Below, piece after piece: positions 49,142 to 59,104 of a stretch of 64,000 nt of DNA. Each line of letters begins with the position of its first letter. Position 1 is the stretch's first letter. The translations under genes and the position numbers were made by a program. The stretch lies in NCBI GenBank assembly GCA_019411365.1, contig DXQT01000001.1, positions 133,860 to 197,859 of the forward strand, read 5' to 3'. The stretch comes from Roseburia sp. (GTDB lineage: Bacteria > Bacillota_A > Clostridia > Lachnospirales > Lachnospiraceae). Below the pieces are notes generated by a model that did no database searches, was not told the DNA's origin, and was given only the letters and a program-made list of their open reading frames with translations.

Positions 49142-50413
49142 CTACGGATAAAATGGAAATGCTATTGGTAAAATAATCATGCTGATCACGGTTGCAATGA
49201 CGATCAACGGCATTCCGGCTTTTACATAATCCATAAATTTATAGTTGCCGGCTCCGACTACCATCGTATTGGCAGGCATTCCGATTGGAGTAGCGTAGGC
49301 ACAGGAACCTCCTATGACACATGCCATCAGAACTGCTCTTGGATCTGCACCCATTCCCTGGGCAATGGATATACAAATCGGTGCCATCAGGGCTGTAGTA
49401 GCTGTATTTGACATAAAGTTTGTCATGATACAGCACAGAATAAACACCACAAAAGTGAATAGTACCGGAGAAGGATTTTCACCCAATGCTCCAACCACCT
49501 TATCTGCAATCAGTTCTCCTGCTCCAGTAACCTCGAGTGCCTTTGCCAGAGAAAGCGTACCTCCAAACAGGAAAATAGTTTTTAAATCAATGGATTTTAA
49601 AGCATTCTTTTCAGAAATGACACCGGTGAGGATTAATAAAATTGCTCCTACGCAGCCTGTGATACAAAGTTTTACACCAATCTGTTCTTCAAAAATCATC
49701 CCTATCAGGGTGGCAATCAGAATCACCAGCGATAATACTTTTTTCCACTTTGGAACATTGCTAAAATCCTGTGACTCATCAAAAATAGAATCATCTGCAT
49801 CCGTCGTGTCATGATGCGGTAAAATTTTAAATCCGATCGTAGCATAAAATAGAATACCAACGATCAGAATCGGCAAACCGACAATCGCATACTCGAAAAA
49901 TCCAAATTTCAATCCCAACGGTTCAAGTGCAGATTGTGCAATCATATTGCCAGGTGCACCAATCAGTGAAAGATTTCCTCCCATTGCTGCTGCAAATACT
50001 AACGGCATTAAAAGTCTTGACCGCTTATACCCTGACTTCGCTGCAATTCCAATTACAACCGGAATAAGAACTGCTGCCGTACCGGTGTTGGAAAGAAATC
50101 CGCTCATAACTGCCACAATCACCATGATTGCGATAATCAGACTGCGTTCCGTTTTTGCAAATTTTGTTACCAGACTTCCAATCTCATTTGCCATACCGGT
50201 TTCAAACAATGCCCCGCCTACAATGAACATGGCAACAAACAGAATCACGTTACTGTTGATAAATCCATTGAAAGCATCACTTACGCTCAACACACCGGTA
50301 ATTACAAGACCAACACAGACAATCATGGATGTCAGGCCGAGCGGAATCTTCTCTGTAACAAACATGATAATGGCAAATGCCAGAAATATTAATGTAATTA
50401 CTGTCGGGCTCAT
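49142..50413 (-). CDS. SLC13/DASS-type anion permease
   Basis: A 423-residue membrane transporter with about eleven helices and the two-fold repeat of the ion-transporter superfamily: LSNTGTAAVLIPVVIGIAAKSG with PLVFAAAMGGNLSLIGAPGNM, and MSNTATTALMAPICISIAQGMG with CVIGGSCAYATPIGMPANTMV (read in parts). Such proteins carry di- or tricarboxylates. It is in one operon with the dehydratase subunits and divergent from a LysR regulator, the arrangement of E. coli ttdR-ttdA-ttdB-ttdT although with a different gene order, so a C4-dicarboxylate (tartrate, malate, fumarate) substrate is likely. Confidence 0.9.
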   Translation of the reverse strand: MSPTVITLIFLAFAIIMFVTEKIPLGLTSMIVCVGLVITGVLSVSDAFNGFINSNVILFVAMFIVGGALFETGMANEIGSLVTKFAKTERSLIIAIMVIVAVMSGFLSNTGTAAVLIPVVIGIAAKSGYKRSRLLMPLVFAAAMGGNLSLIGAPGNMIAQSALEPLGLKFGFFEYAIVGLPILIVGILFYATIGFKILPHHDTTDADDSIFDESQDFSNVPKWKKVLSLVILIATLIGMIFEEQIGVKLCITGCVGAILLILTGVISEKNALKSIDLKTIFLFGGTLSLAKALEVTGAGELIADKVVGALGENPSPVLFTFVVFILCCIMTNFMSNTATTALMAPICISIAQGMGADPRAVLMACVIGGSCAYATPIGMPANTMVVGAGNYKFMDYVKAGMPLIVIATVISMIILPIAFPFYP

Positions 50414-50526
50414 AGAAAACCTCCTTTTTTCTCTTTTTTATCGTGTTAAAAAGTGACATGGCCTTGTCGTTTTCCTTTTGTAAACACATCATATCGCATT
50501 TTCAGTATAATGTACATTTCATATAC

Positions 50527-50563
50527 TTGACGTCAGCATAGTTTTTCCCTATACTGAAACTAT
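50527..50563 (+). promoter_or_regulatory. Promoter and LysR-type operator of the divergent regulator
   Basis: TTGACG (50527-50532), 17 bp, TATACT (50550-50555) make a good promoter for the lysR gene. Overlapping it, ATAGTTT (50538-50544) and AAACTAT (50557-50563) form an inverted repeat with 12-bp spacing, matching the T-N11-A layout of LysR sites. Confidence 0.72.
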
Positions 50564-50597
50564 AGTATAATTTTTCTGTACAATGACGGAGGATTCT

Positions 50598-51488
50598 ATG
50601 ACACTGACACAATTAGAATACTTTTGTATGGTATGCCGCTACCATAGTATTACCCGCGCGGCTGACGCGCTCTATGTTTCCCAGCCTACGATCTCCACTT
50701 CGATCCGGGATCTGGAAAAAGAATTTCATCTGAAACTTTTTAACCATGGAAAGAACAGAATTTCCCTCACCAAAGACGGTGAGGCTTTTTATCAGAAAGC
50801 AGAATTTATTCTAAAACAGACGCAGGAACTGTACACCGACTTTTCAAATATTGAAAAAAAGCGGCACCCGCTGCGGATCGGTATTCCTCCTATGATCAGC
50901 ACGGTATTTTTTCCGCGGGTGACCGACCAGTTTCAGGAACAGTATAATATACCCATTCAGCTTTTAGAATATGGCTCCCTCCGCGCCCGTACTTTAGTCG
51001 ACAATGAACAGTTAGATATCGCCATGGCAAATATGGATTTTTATAATCTGGATAAATATAACAGTTATGTCATGATGGAAGACAGATATGTCTACTGTGT
51101 TTCCAAGACGCACCGGTATGCCGGTGAAAAAGAAATTACAATGGATATGTTAAAAGATGAGCCCATTATCTTATTCAATACGGACTCTGTTCAAACCCAG
51201 ACAGTCATCACCCGTCTGCGCAGTGCCGGGATCACACCAAATGTCCACATGTACTGCAGCCAGCTCGTTACTGTCCTTAATTTTGTCCGGGGTGGTAAAT
51301 GTGGGGCTTTTTTGTATTCCTCTCTCGCTACCAATCCCCGTGATTTTGTTGTGATCCCGGTATCCCCGGAAATCACCAGTAAATTTGGTATCATCTGGAA
51401 AAAGGGTGTTTTTGTACCGGATCAGTTAACTAAATTTGTAAAATTCATTCAGGAGTATGATGTTACCCCTTATTTACCGAAACTTTAA
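50598..51488 (+). CDS. LysR-family transcriptional regulator
   Basis: A 296-residue LysR protein: N-terminal helix-turn-helix (MTLTQLEYFCMVCRYHSITRAADALYVSQPTISTSIRDLEKE, read in parts) and a periplasmic-binding-like effector domain (LRIGIPPMISTVFFPRV, TVIGLTYCVSK-like turn). The start at 50598 follows GGAGG by 5 nt; an ATG at 50583 overlies the ribosome site. Divergent from the permease-dehydratase operon, which it probably activates when substrate is present. Confidence 0.93.
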   Translation: MTLTQLEYFCMVCRYHSITRAADALYVSQPTISTSIRDLEKEFHLKLFNHGKNRISLTKDGEAFYQKAEFILKQTQELYTDFSNIEKKRHPLRIGIPPMISTVFFPRVTDQFQEQYNIPIQLLEYGSLRARTLVDNEQLDIAMANMDFYNLDKYNSYVMMEDRYVYCVSKTHRYAGEKEITMDMLKDEPIILFNTDSVQTQTVITRLRSAGITPNVHMYCSQLVTVLNFVRGGKCGAFLYSSLATNPRDFVVIPVSPEITSKFGIIWKKGVFVPDQLTKFVKFIQEYDVTPYLPKL

Positions 51489-51542
51489 TCTGACAGTCTT
51501 GTTTTTTATCAACTTGTTTAGAAAACTTTACGGTAACTGCAA

Positions 51543-52898
51543 TCACTCAAAATCTCTGGTAATGTTCGTAAGCCATTTATTTCTGAAATAGTGAATGAAT
51601 ACCACAGGCATTTTTTCGAACTCGTCCAGGGTCATGACAAAGTATACCCAGACAGGCGGCAGTTTAAAAACATATGCAGCAAGAAAAGTAAGTGGGACTG
51701 CAACAAGCCACATAAATATAGTATCTACGATCATTCCAAATCTGGCATCACCGCCACCCCTGAAGCAGCCGCATATAAGACAGGTATTAATACCTTCGCC
51801 CACAAAACGCCAGGTTGTCATAATGATAAAAATGCCAAGATAATAAATAGCCGTCTCTGTTAATTTATCCCGGTAGAAATCCAGTATGATAGGACGGATC
51901 GCCAGAATAACGACACATCCGATCAGGCTGACAATAAATGTTATTGTAAGCATTCGTTTTCCGTACTCTCTTGCTGTATCAATGCAGTCTTTCCCAAGCT
52001 CCTGGCTGACAATGATCGTGGTAGCGTTGGCAAAACCGCGGCAGGCGATAGCACCGATATTTACCACCATAACAGCAACGGCATTTGCTGCAACCATATC
52101 ATCACCAATATGACCAAGAATTGCTGCAAATGCTGAATTGGCAAAACTCCAGACAACGTCATTTATCACGGCCGGAGTGGCAATTTTTATAAAGTCCTGA
52201 AACAGAATATCTGATTTTGCAAAGAAATATTTTATTCTGAATCTGACGTCTGAACTGCGTAATGAGTAAATCAGACAAATCAACACTTCTGAGATTCTGG
52301 CAATCACAGTGCCAAGTGCAACACCGGTAACACCGAGCTTTGGAAGACCAAACAATCCAAAAATAAAGGATGCATTACAAAGTACATTGACACAAAGCGA
52401 AACAATATACGTAACCGACGGCAGCATGATTTTCCCGATGCTTCGGAGAGAGCTCATAAAAATCTGTGAGAATCCCATGAATAAAAATGAAAATGAAATC
52501 ACCTTCAGATACTCACTTCCGGCAGCGATCGTGTCAGGACTGTTTGTAAAAATCTTCATAATTGCCGTTGGCATAGTAAAAGAGATAACAAAAAATATAA
52601 GAGAAATAATCAGGGAGATACGTTCTGCGAGACCAAGAATCTTCTCAACTGTCTTTTTATCACCTTTTCCCCAGTACTGGGCACATAAAACCGAAGTACC
52701 TGTTGCCATACCATAATATAAACAGAAAAGAATAAATGTATACTGGTTCGCAAGCGATGAAGCCGACATGGCAGTCTGGCTCACGTAACCAAGCATTACC
52801 GTGTCGGCAATGTTTACCAATGTTCCAATCAGATTTTGGAGCATAATCGGAAATGCTAATGTCGATGCATATTTTAAGAAATCTTTTTTATTTAACAT
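51543..52898 (-). CDS. MATE family efflux transporter
   Basis: A 451-residue MATE transporter with about twelve helices. It opens FLKYASTLAFPIMLQNLIGTLVNIADTVMLGYV and carries CAQYWGKGDKKTVEKILG and the second-half TPAVINDVVWSFANSAFAAI. It is only distantly similar to the MATE protein at 44367-45719. Substrate unknown. It lies 109 bp after the amylase-type gene on the same strand and is convergent with lysR. Confidence 0.93.
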   Translation of the reverse strand: MLNKKDFLKYASTLAFPIMLQNLIGTLVNIADTVMLGYVSQTAMSASSLANQYTFILFCLYYGMATGTSVLCAQYWGKGDKKTVEKILGLAERISLIISLIFFVISFTMPTAIMKIFTNSPDTIAAGSEYLKVISFSFLFMGFSQIFMSSLRSIGKIMLPSVTYIVSLCVNVLCNASFIFGLFGLPKLGVTGVALGTVIARISEVLICLIYSLRSSDVRFRIKYFFAKSDILFQDFIKIATPAVINDVVWSFANSAFAAILGHIGDDMVAANAVAVMVVNIGAIACRGFANATTIIVSQELGKDCIDTAREYGKRMLTITFIVSLIGCVVILAIRPIILDFYRDKLTETAIYYLGIFIIMTTWRFVGEGINTCLICGCFRGGGDARFGMIVDTIFMWLVAVPLTFLAAYVFKLPPVWVYFVMTLDEFEKMPVVFIHYFRNKWLTNITRDFE

Positions 52899-53006
52899 AC
52901 AGTAGTTCTTCCTTAGTTCTTAGAATTTAAATATAACAATTGACTGACCATACGATTATACTGTCTGCAGATAATATATGCAAACAGGAGTCATTCTTAT
53001 ATATTC

Positions 53007-54725
53007 TTAAAGCACGATTACCGCAGCATCAAGCCCCTCAACTTTTCCATTAAACGGTTCATCTCTAAGCAAATTATATTTTCCCTCATACTCGCTAAAG
53101 TTCTTTGCATTACTGCTGCAATTAAAAATCAAGGCAATTGTCTCTTCGACATTTTTTCGAATCAGGACTATTGTTTCTTCCTCATCCTTTGTAATTGCCC
53201 CGATCAGTTCGCCTTCTGAAATACACGCATGTTTTTTTCGGATCCAAAGCAGCTGTTTATACCATTCATACATCTCTTTGTCCTGATATTCTTCATCCCA
53301 GTACATACCGCGCCTGCAATCCGGATCGTTTGCTCCCGGCATCGCAAACTCATCCCCATAATAAATCATTGGCATTCCCGGCAATAACAGCTGAAAAGCC
53401 GCTGCCAGATGCTGTTTTTTCTTATTTCCATTACACAGATGTAAAAATCTTGCTGTGTCATGGCTGTCAATCAGATTCCACATAAGAGGATAACATTTTT
53501 TATTTAAACGTCCCTTCAAATATCCAAGATTCTGTATAAACTGACTGACCTGTATCTTTTCATCTGCCAGCAGATCGATCAGATTCAGATAAAACGGATA
53601 GTTCATGACCGTATCCCATTCATCTCCCTCAAGAAAATCTCCTGCATAATGCCAGATTTCTCCAATGATCAGCATATCCTTTTTTACAGCCTTGACCGCT
53701 CTTCTAAAATTCTTCCAGAAATAATGACTGATCTCGTCTCCTACATCCATTCGCCATCCGTCAATATTACATTCCTTAATCCAATAGCACGCAACATCTG
53801 TAATGAATTTCTCAACTTCAGGATTTTTCAGATTTAGCTTAGGCATTCCGCCATAGTATCCGAAGCATTTATAGTTTGGAATCTCTCCTCTTTCACTTTT
53901 AAGTGGAAATTTCTCAATATAATACCAGTCCAGATATTTCGATTTTTCTCCCTTTTCCATGATATCTTCAAATGCAAAAAATTCTCTTCCTGTATGGTTG
54001 AACACTGCATCCATGACGATTTTCATTCCACGTTTATGAGCTTCCTGCACCAGTTCCCTCAGATCCTCTGTCGTTCCAAATGAAGGATCGATCTGATAAT
54101 AATCGATGATATCGTACTTATGACTTGAATATGATTTGAAGATAGGTGTCATATACAAAACATCGATTCCCAGATTCTGAACGTGATCCAGATGTTCAAT
54201 TATTCCTCTGAGATCACCATGCAGATCATCCATAGACGAAATTGGTGCTTTATACCATTGTTCCTTATCTACCTGTTGTGATGCTGCAAAACGGGCCGGA
54301 AAAATCTGATACACGACCTTATTTGCTGCCCAGTCCGGCACCTCAAACATTTCCTCTTCCCGAAGATTCTGCGGGCAATCAAACATTCTGTCCCTGTTTG
54401 TGATGCATTCCTTATAAAACTCATAATTGCCATAATATATTTTTTCACCCTGCGTGTCCGTAAATTCAAAATAATATCTGAGACATATCAGATGCATCTG
54501 AAGCTGTGCTTCATAATAATCATGAAACTGTGAAGTGGCAATCTTCTTCATCAGAATGGTCTTTTTCGTATCCTTGCGTTCCATTGGTATATACTTATCT
54601 TCACAGTGAAGGATAATCTCCTTCATGTCATCTTTTTTAACCTGCACACGTATCACAAACAGATCCTTATCAATTGCGTAACAGAATCTTTTGTCCATAT
54701 CATGATAAATTGCTGAATATTCCAT
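53007..54725 (-). CDS. GH13 alpha-glucanase, neopullulanase/cyclomaltodextrinase-like
   Basis: A 572-residue glycoside hydrolase. An N-terminal beta domain (1 to about 125) is followed by the GH13 barrel with the conserved regions MDAVFNHTGRE, GWRMDVGDEISH (nucleophile Asp), LIIGEIWHYAG (acid/base Glu) and LIDSHDTARFL (transition-state Asp). GMPMIYYGDEFAMPG and a C-terminal beta domain complete it. No signal peptide, so it is cytosolic and would act on imported maltodextrins, as neopullulanase-type enzymes do. The start at 54725 follows GGAGG; an in-frame codon at 54737 is less likely. Confidence 0.95.
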   Translation of the reverse strand: MEYSAIYHDMDKRFCYAIDKDLFVIRVQVKKDDMKEIILHCEDKYIPMERKDTKKTILMKKIATSQFHDYYEAQLQMHLICLRYYFEFTDTQGEKIYYGNYEFYKECITNRDRMFDCPQNLREEEMFEVPDWAANKVVYQIFPARFAASQQVDKEQWYKAPISSMDDLHGDLRGIIEHLDHVQNLGIDVLYMTPIFKSYSSHKYDIIDYYQIDPSFGTTEDLRELVQEAHKRGMKIVMDAVFNHTGREFFAFEDIMEKGEKSKYLDWYYIEKFPLKSERGEIPNYKCFGYYGGMPKLNLKNPEVEKFITDVACYWIKECNIDGWRMDVGDEISHYFWKNFRRAVKAVKKDMLIIGEIWHYAGDFLEGDEWDTVMNYPFYLNLIDLLADEKIQVSQFIQNLGYLKGRLNKKCYPLMWNLIDSHDTARFLHLCNGNKKKQHLAAAFQLLLPGMPMIYYGDEFAMPGANDPDCRRGMYWDEEYQDKEMYEWYKQLLWIRKKHACISEGELIGAITKDEEETIVLIRKNVEETIALIFNCSSNAKNFSEYEGKYNLLRDEPFNGKVEGLDAAVIVL

Positions 54726-55022
54726 AATAACCTCCATTCTTACGTGTGAAAAATCTTATTTTTTATACTATTTCCCCTCTACCTGTTCTTTTTCCTGTAT
54801 TTTAGCTTACTTTTTCAAATAATTCTAACGTGCCAAAGGTCGGATGTCGATGGTTTTTTGACCATTATTTACTCTAATTTATCACAAGTAGCAGGAAAAG
54901 CAACTATCCATTTCGCTCTGTAAAATGTTTATGGAAAATTCATTCGACAAATCATGCTTTCCGAACTAAAATAAGAATGCGATATGATAATTTCATGATC
55001 CTATGAAAGGAGACAACATGAT

Positions 55023-55535
55023 ATGAAGAATAAAAAATATTCCATCGTTTATAGCAGCTTAACAGGTAATACCAAGGTGCTGGCTGATGCAATCCACGAG
55101 GCATTACCTCAGGATGAATGTGAGTATTTCGGTGTGTCCGACACAGTGATCCCTTCTTCCGAACTGCTCTATATCGGATTTTGGACAGACAAGGGTAATG
55201 CAGATACCAGGACATTACAGCTATTATCGCAGTTAAAGAATAAACAGATTTTTCTGTTTGGAACTGCAGGCTTTGGTGGCAGTGATATCTATTTTCGGAA
55301 AATTCTGAGTCAGGTTAAGCAGTTCATTGACGCAAGCAATGTTATCGTCGGAGAGTATATGTGTCAGGGCAGAATGCCGCAGTCTGTCCGGGAACGCTAC
55401 TTGAAAATGAAGGAAGCTCCTGATCATCCGGCAAATCTTGATGTATTGATCCAGAATTTTGACTGTGCATTGTCTCACCCTGATGCCAATGACCTGGAAA
55501 AACTGAAAGAAGCCGTTATGGATCCATCCTTCTGA
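55023..55535 (+). CDS. Flavodoxin-like protein
   Basis: A 170-residue FMN-binding protein: YSIVYSSLTGNTKVLADAI is the phosphate-binding loop (SxTGNT), and IFLFGTAGFGGSDIYFRKIL with a C-terminal helical extension (MKEAPDHPANLDVLIQNFD) distinguishes it from short electron-transfer flavodoxins. It resembles a flavodoxin type that co-occurs with the gut bilirubin reductase BilR, but no such enzyme is in the window, so this is only a hint. A GGAG site lies 10 nt upstream. Single gene, divergent from the amylase-type gene. Confidence 0.85.
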   Translation: MKNKKYSIVYSSLTGNTKVLADAIHEALPQDECEYFGVSDTVIPSSELLYIGFWTDKGNADTRTLQLLSQLKNKQIFLFGTAGFGGSDIYFRKILSQVKQFIDASNVIVGEYMCQGRMPQSVRERYLKMKEAPDHPANLDVLIQNFDCALSHPDANDLEKLKEAVMDPSF

Positions 55536-55549
55536 TAAGACCATAAAAT

Positions 55550-55580
55550 AAGGCAGCCCCACATAGCTGAGTCTGCCTTA
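55550..55580. terminator. Terminator between flavodoxin and EAL genes
   Basis: AAGGCAG (55550-55556) pairs with CTGCCTT (55573-55579) around a 16-nt loop, between two convergent genes. Confidence 0.65.
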
Positions 55581-55586
55581 CTCTCT

Positions 55587-57278
55587 TTATTTAATGTTGA
55601 TGCCACTGGCATATTGCTGCAGAAACTGTTTCTTTCCACATGGTCTTCCCAAATAATATCCCTGCAGATAATCAACCTTCATTTCTTTCATTTTCAGAAG
55701 CCATTCTTTTTCCTCGATGCCTTCTGCGCATATCCTGACGTTAATACTATGTACCATGGTGATGATATTTTTATATAATTCATAATCCCTGTCACTGTTC
55801 ATCGCCTTGGCAGTAAAATCCCTATCCATTTTCACGTAACTTGGATTCATATCACGGATACAATGAAGATTCGAATATCCTGTTCCAAAATCATCGATCA
55901 CGAAGGGGATCCCGTTCTTGTCCAGAGTTTTACGGAATTTACAGAACGAAGGTGTCATATCCATAAATCCGCTTTCTGTCATTTCAACACATAAGCATTC
56001 CGGCTGTAATGAATATTTTTGAATTGCATCCAGAATATCCCGCTCCACATTGCCTTGCAGGATCTGAACATAGGATACATTTACATTCATCCGGAAGTCA
56101 GGAATATATTTCTGCATTTCACAGCACATTGCTGCAGCTTCGTTCAAAATATATCTTCCAGCGGGAATGATCAATCCGGTCTCTTCCAATAATGGGATAA
56201 ACTCCATCGGTGAAACAAACTCCCGCCCTTCTTCCGTTATCATGGAAAAACGCATCAGTGCCTCTGCTCCAATGATCTGTTCCGTCTGGCAATCCACGAT
56301 CGGCTGATAATTTACTTCAAAGCCTTCATAATTGTTTACAATAGCATTACGAAGTGCTGCTACAATTCTTCCTTTTTGTAAAAAGGCCTCATAGTCATCC
56401 TGGTCAAAAACATAGAATCCGTTTTTACCCATGCTTTTTGCCTGTTTCAAGGCAAATTCAAACTTTTTGCGGCATTCTTCGGTTCCCTCACAAAATGTTG
56501 CTGCATCTATAACACCAATAGAAATAGAAAATATAGCTTCATAATTTTCGGCTACTATGAAATTACGAAGTTTATCTGTAATCTTTTCTTTCAGTGCCAC
56601 AGCGTCTTCTGCGGAGGAAGCTTCCAGATCCACGATCACATACTGATCCGCTACCAGATGGTAAATTCTCTGCTTGTCTGAAAGGCATTCCTTCATACAG
56701 TCGGCTACGCTTTTCAGAATATAATTACCATAATCAGCTCCCCTGGAGCTATTGATCGCTCCAAAATCATCAATTCCTATATGCATAAAAAATCCCTTGG
56801 TAATGGGTTCTTTTTGTGCACGCAGGTAAGCAAGGAATTCCGGACCGCCAAGCAGTCCTGTGACATTATCGGCTCTTTTCCTGTTGCCGGTCTCATTCAG
56901 ACACCCGACCAGATACTCTGCCTTTCCCTGCTGATCAATGATCACGATACCACGGCAGTTAATCCAGACCGGCATACCTTCTTTATCAAGCCACCTGTAA
57001 TGAAGATTATGTACATTTTCTCTTCCTTCGCATATATCCGCAAGATGCTTTGCAAGCATCCTGCGGTCTTCCTCATACACTACCTTCATAACTTCATTTG
57101 CAGCATCTGTCAGAACATTTTTCGACATATTAAACCGTTTCACAGCTGACTGTGAAATCTCAAAGATATTATTCTGCAGATCAAATATATACAGGTAATC
57201 ATCCATACATTCTGTAATGATCTCAAATAAGATTTCTGCTGTCTGCTCTCCAAACACTTTAAATATATCATTAATCAC
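55587..57278 (-). CDS. PAS / degenerate GGDEF / EAL c-di-GMP phosphodiesterase-like protein
   Basis: A 563-residue signalling protein. An N-terminal PAS-like domain (about 20-130, YLYIFDLQNNIFEISQSAV and RWLDKEGMPVWINCRGIVII), a GGDEF domain (about 140-290) whose active motif has decayed to VADQY, and an EAL domain (about 305-550) with all catalytic motifs: GAEALMRF, NVNVSYVQI, EMTESGF, VIDDFGTGYSN, VKMDRDF, CAEGIEE and LQGYYLG. It probably degrades c-di-GMP. It follows the chemotaxis receptor gene by 47 bp on the same strand, which suggests co-expression. No membrane helix. Confidence 0.92.
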   Translation of the reverse strand: MINDIFKVFGEQTAEILFEIITECMDDYLYIFDLQNNIFEISQSAVKRFNMSKNVLTDAANEVMKVVYEEDRRMLAKHLADICEGRENVHNLHYRWLDKEGMPVWINCRGIVIIDQQGKAEYLVGCLNETGNRKRADNVTGLLGGPEFLAYLRAQKEPITKGFFMHIGIDDFGAINSSRGADYGNYILKSVADCMKECLSDKQRIYHLVADQYVIVDLEASSAEDAVALKEKITDKLRNFIVAENYEAIFSISIGVIDAATFCEGTEECRKKFEFALKQAKSMGKNGFYVFDQDDYEAFLQKGRIVAALRNAIVNNYEGFEVNYQPIVDCQTEQIIGAEALMRFSMITEEGREFVSPMEFIPLLEETGLIIPAGRYILNEAAAMCCEMQKYIPDFRMNVNVSYVQILQGNVERDILDAIQKYSLQPECLCVEMTESGFMDMTPSFCKFRKTLDKNGIPFVIDDFGTGYSNLHCIRDMNPSYVKMDRDFTAKAMNSDRDYELYKNIITMVHSINVRICAEGIEEKEWLLKMKEMKVDYLQGYYLGRPCGKKQFLQQYASGINIK

Positions 57279-57325
57279 AACAAGAACCTTCCTTCCGACA
57301 ACTTCACTCTATTCCTGCCATTTTT

Positions 57326-59044
57326 CTAGAATAGCTTAAAGATATTCACACGGTCACGCATCTTGGCTGCTCCCTCTGCCAGATTAATACTGATCGCAGT
57401 ATTCTCTTCGGAGGATGCAGCATTGCCCTGTACTACGCCGGACAGCTGTTCAATTCCCTGGCCGATCTGCTCCAAGGACTCTGCCTGGGAGTTGGCTTTC
57501 TCCATGGTGTTCTCTGCAAGCTCTGCAAAGGACTCCATATCTGCAATGATCTGATTGAATGCGTCTGCTGTTGTTCTTGTAATCGTATTGCCCTTTTCGA
57601 TTTCCACTAAGGTCTTATCGATCAGATCTCTTGTATTTACAGCAGATTTTGCACTGTCTGCTGCCAGCTTGCCGATTTGATCTGCCACTACTGCAAAGCC
57701 TTTTCCTGCTTCTCCTGCTCTGGCAGCTTCAATGGAAGCATTCAGGGATAACAGGTTGGTCTGGGATGCAATATCCTCGATATCTGTGATAATATTACCG
57801 ATCTCCTTGGAGATTTCTGTAATGTGCTCCATTTCCATCAGCAGATCATTCATTTTTTCTTTTTCTTCGTTCGCTTTATCTGCAGAAGCTTTTACACGTG
57901 CAGATGCGCTCTGTGTTTCCTTCGCTGTATCTGCCGCCAGATCCACGACCGTATCAATGGTGGCATTCAATTCCTCGATGACTCCTGCCTGCTCTGTTGC
58001 ACCGTCCGCCAGGGATTTTGATGCATTTTCCACCTCGGATGCATTCGATGATACCTGTTCTGCCAGATTGCTGATCTCGGTCAGGGTACTGTTAAACCGT
58101 TTCAGAATATACAGCAGTGATGTCTTCAATTCCGAGAAATCGCCTAGGAAATCTGTAATATCATCACCATTTCTGGTCAGGTCACCCTGCGCTATTGCCT
58201 TTACCTCCACAGAGATCTCGCTGACATAATCTGCCAGAATACCCATGGCTTCTTTCAGATTCCTGATGGTATCGCCAAGCTCATCCTCAGACTCATAGGT
58301 AAGCATTTCTACATTAGACAGTTCGCCCTTACGCAGGCTGGCAACTGCTGCATCTATCTGTTCTACCGGCTCAGTAATGGAATTGGTAATGATCCTTCCA
58401 ATCAGTGTCGTCACTACAGCAATCGCAAGACCCACAACCACGATCACGACAAATATGATGATGGTGCATACATTGGCCATGGTCTTTGCCTGATCTAATT
58501 CTACCTGGAACTCGTCACGTAATATAGTTAATTTTTCAGCAAAAGCCTTATATTCTTCATACCCCTCTCCAATCATCAGCCTTGCTGCATCCTGCTGTTT
58601 ATTCTCACGGCTCAACTGCAGGATTTCATCTGAAGCAGCCCTGTATTTTTCCCATGCAGCGTTTGCTACTTCGTAATCGTTCTGTCCTTTTTTAGCATCA
58701 CTGTCTGCAGACATGATTGCATCCAGATTCGCACCGGTATCTTGGATCTGACTCTCCAGCTTCCGAATTTCCTCTTCACAGGCAGTCATAACCGATGCAT
58801 CTGATTCTACCAGATGCTGATACTGCTTGATTCTGTATTTCGCAGTCATTGTCTCTAAATCCTGCAGATATTCCAATGACGGAGACCAGACCTCCGTGAT
58901 CTTCTCTATATTTGAACGGATCACTAATGTCGAGATCAGTGCCACCAACACTAAAAATAATGTCATAACAAGCACTGTCATTTGATATACTTTTAATTTT
59001 CCTGCAACCTTTAAGTTAGCTATACGCTTTTTGATCTTTTCCAT
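57326..59044 (-). CDS. Methyl-accepting chemotaxis protein
   Basis: A 572-residue chemoreceptor with membrane segments at about 20-45 ([23 protein letters not shown]) and 195-215 ([21 protein letters not shown]), a four-helix-bundle sensory region between them, HAMP, and the signalling domain with [39 protein letters not shown] (read in parts). Note [10 protein letters not shown] where most receptors have [10 protein letters not shown]. Ligand unknown. The gene begins 61 bp from the end of a 493-bp inserted element, which may separate it from its original promoter. Confidence 0.95.
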   Translation of the reverse strand: MEKIKKRIANLKVAGKLKVYQMTVLVMTLFLVLVALISTLVIRSNIEKITEVWSPSLEYLQDLETMTAKYRIKQYQHLVESDASVMTACEEEIRKLESQIQDTGANLDAIMSADSDAKKGQNDYEVANAAWEKYRAASDEILQLSRENKQQDAARLMIGEGYEEYKAFAEKLTILRDEFQVELDQAKTMANVCTIIIFVVIVVVGLAIAVVTTLIGRIITNSITEPVEQIDAAVASLRKGELSNVEMLTYESEDELGDTIRNLKEAMGILADYVSEISVEVKAIAQGDLTRNGDDITDFLGDFSELKTSLLYILKRFNSTLTEISNLAEQVSSNASEVENASKSLADGATEQAGVIEELNATIDTVVDLAADTAKETQSASARVKASADKANEEKEKMNDLLMEMEHITEISKEIGNIITDIEDIASQTNLLSLNASIEAARAGEAGKGFAVVADQIGKLAADSAKSAVNTRDLIDKTLVEIEKGNTITRTTADAFNQIIADMESFAELAENTMEKANSQAESLEQIGQGIEQLSGVVQGNAASSEENTAISINLAEGAAKMRDRVNIFKLF

Positions 59045-59104
59045 GATAGTTTTCCCTTCCTTTGTAAATTATTGACTCAAACTTCGCACATTAAAATGTG
59101 CCTT

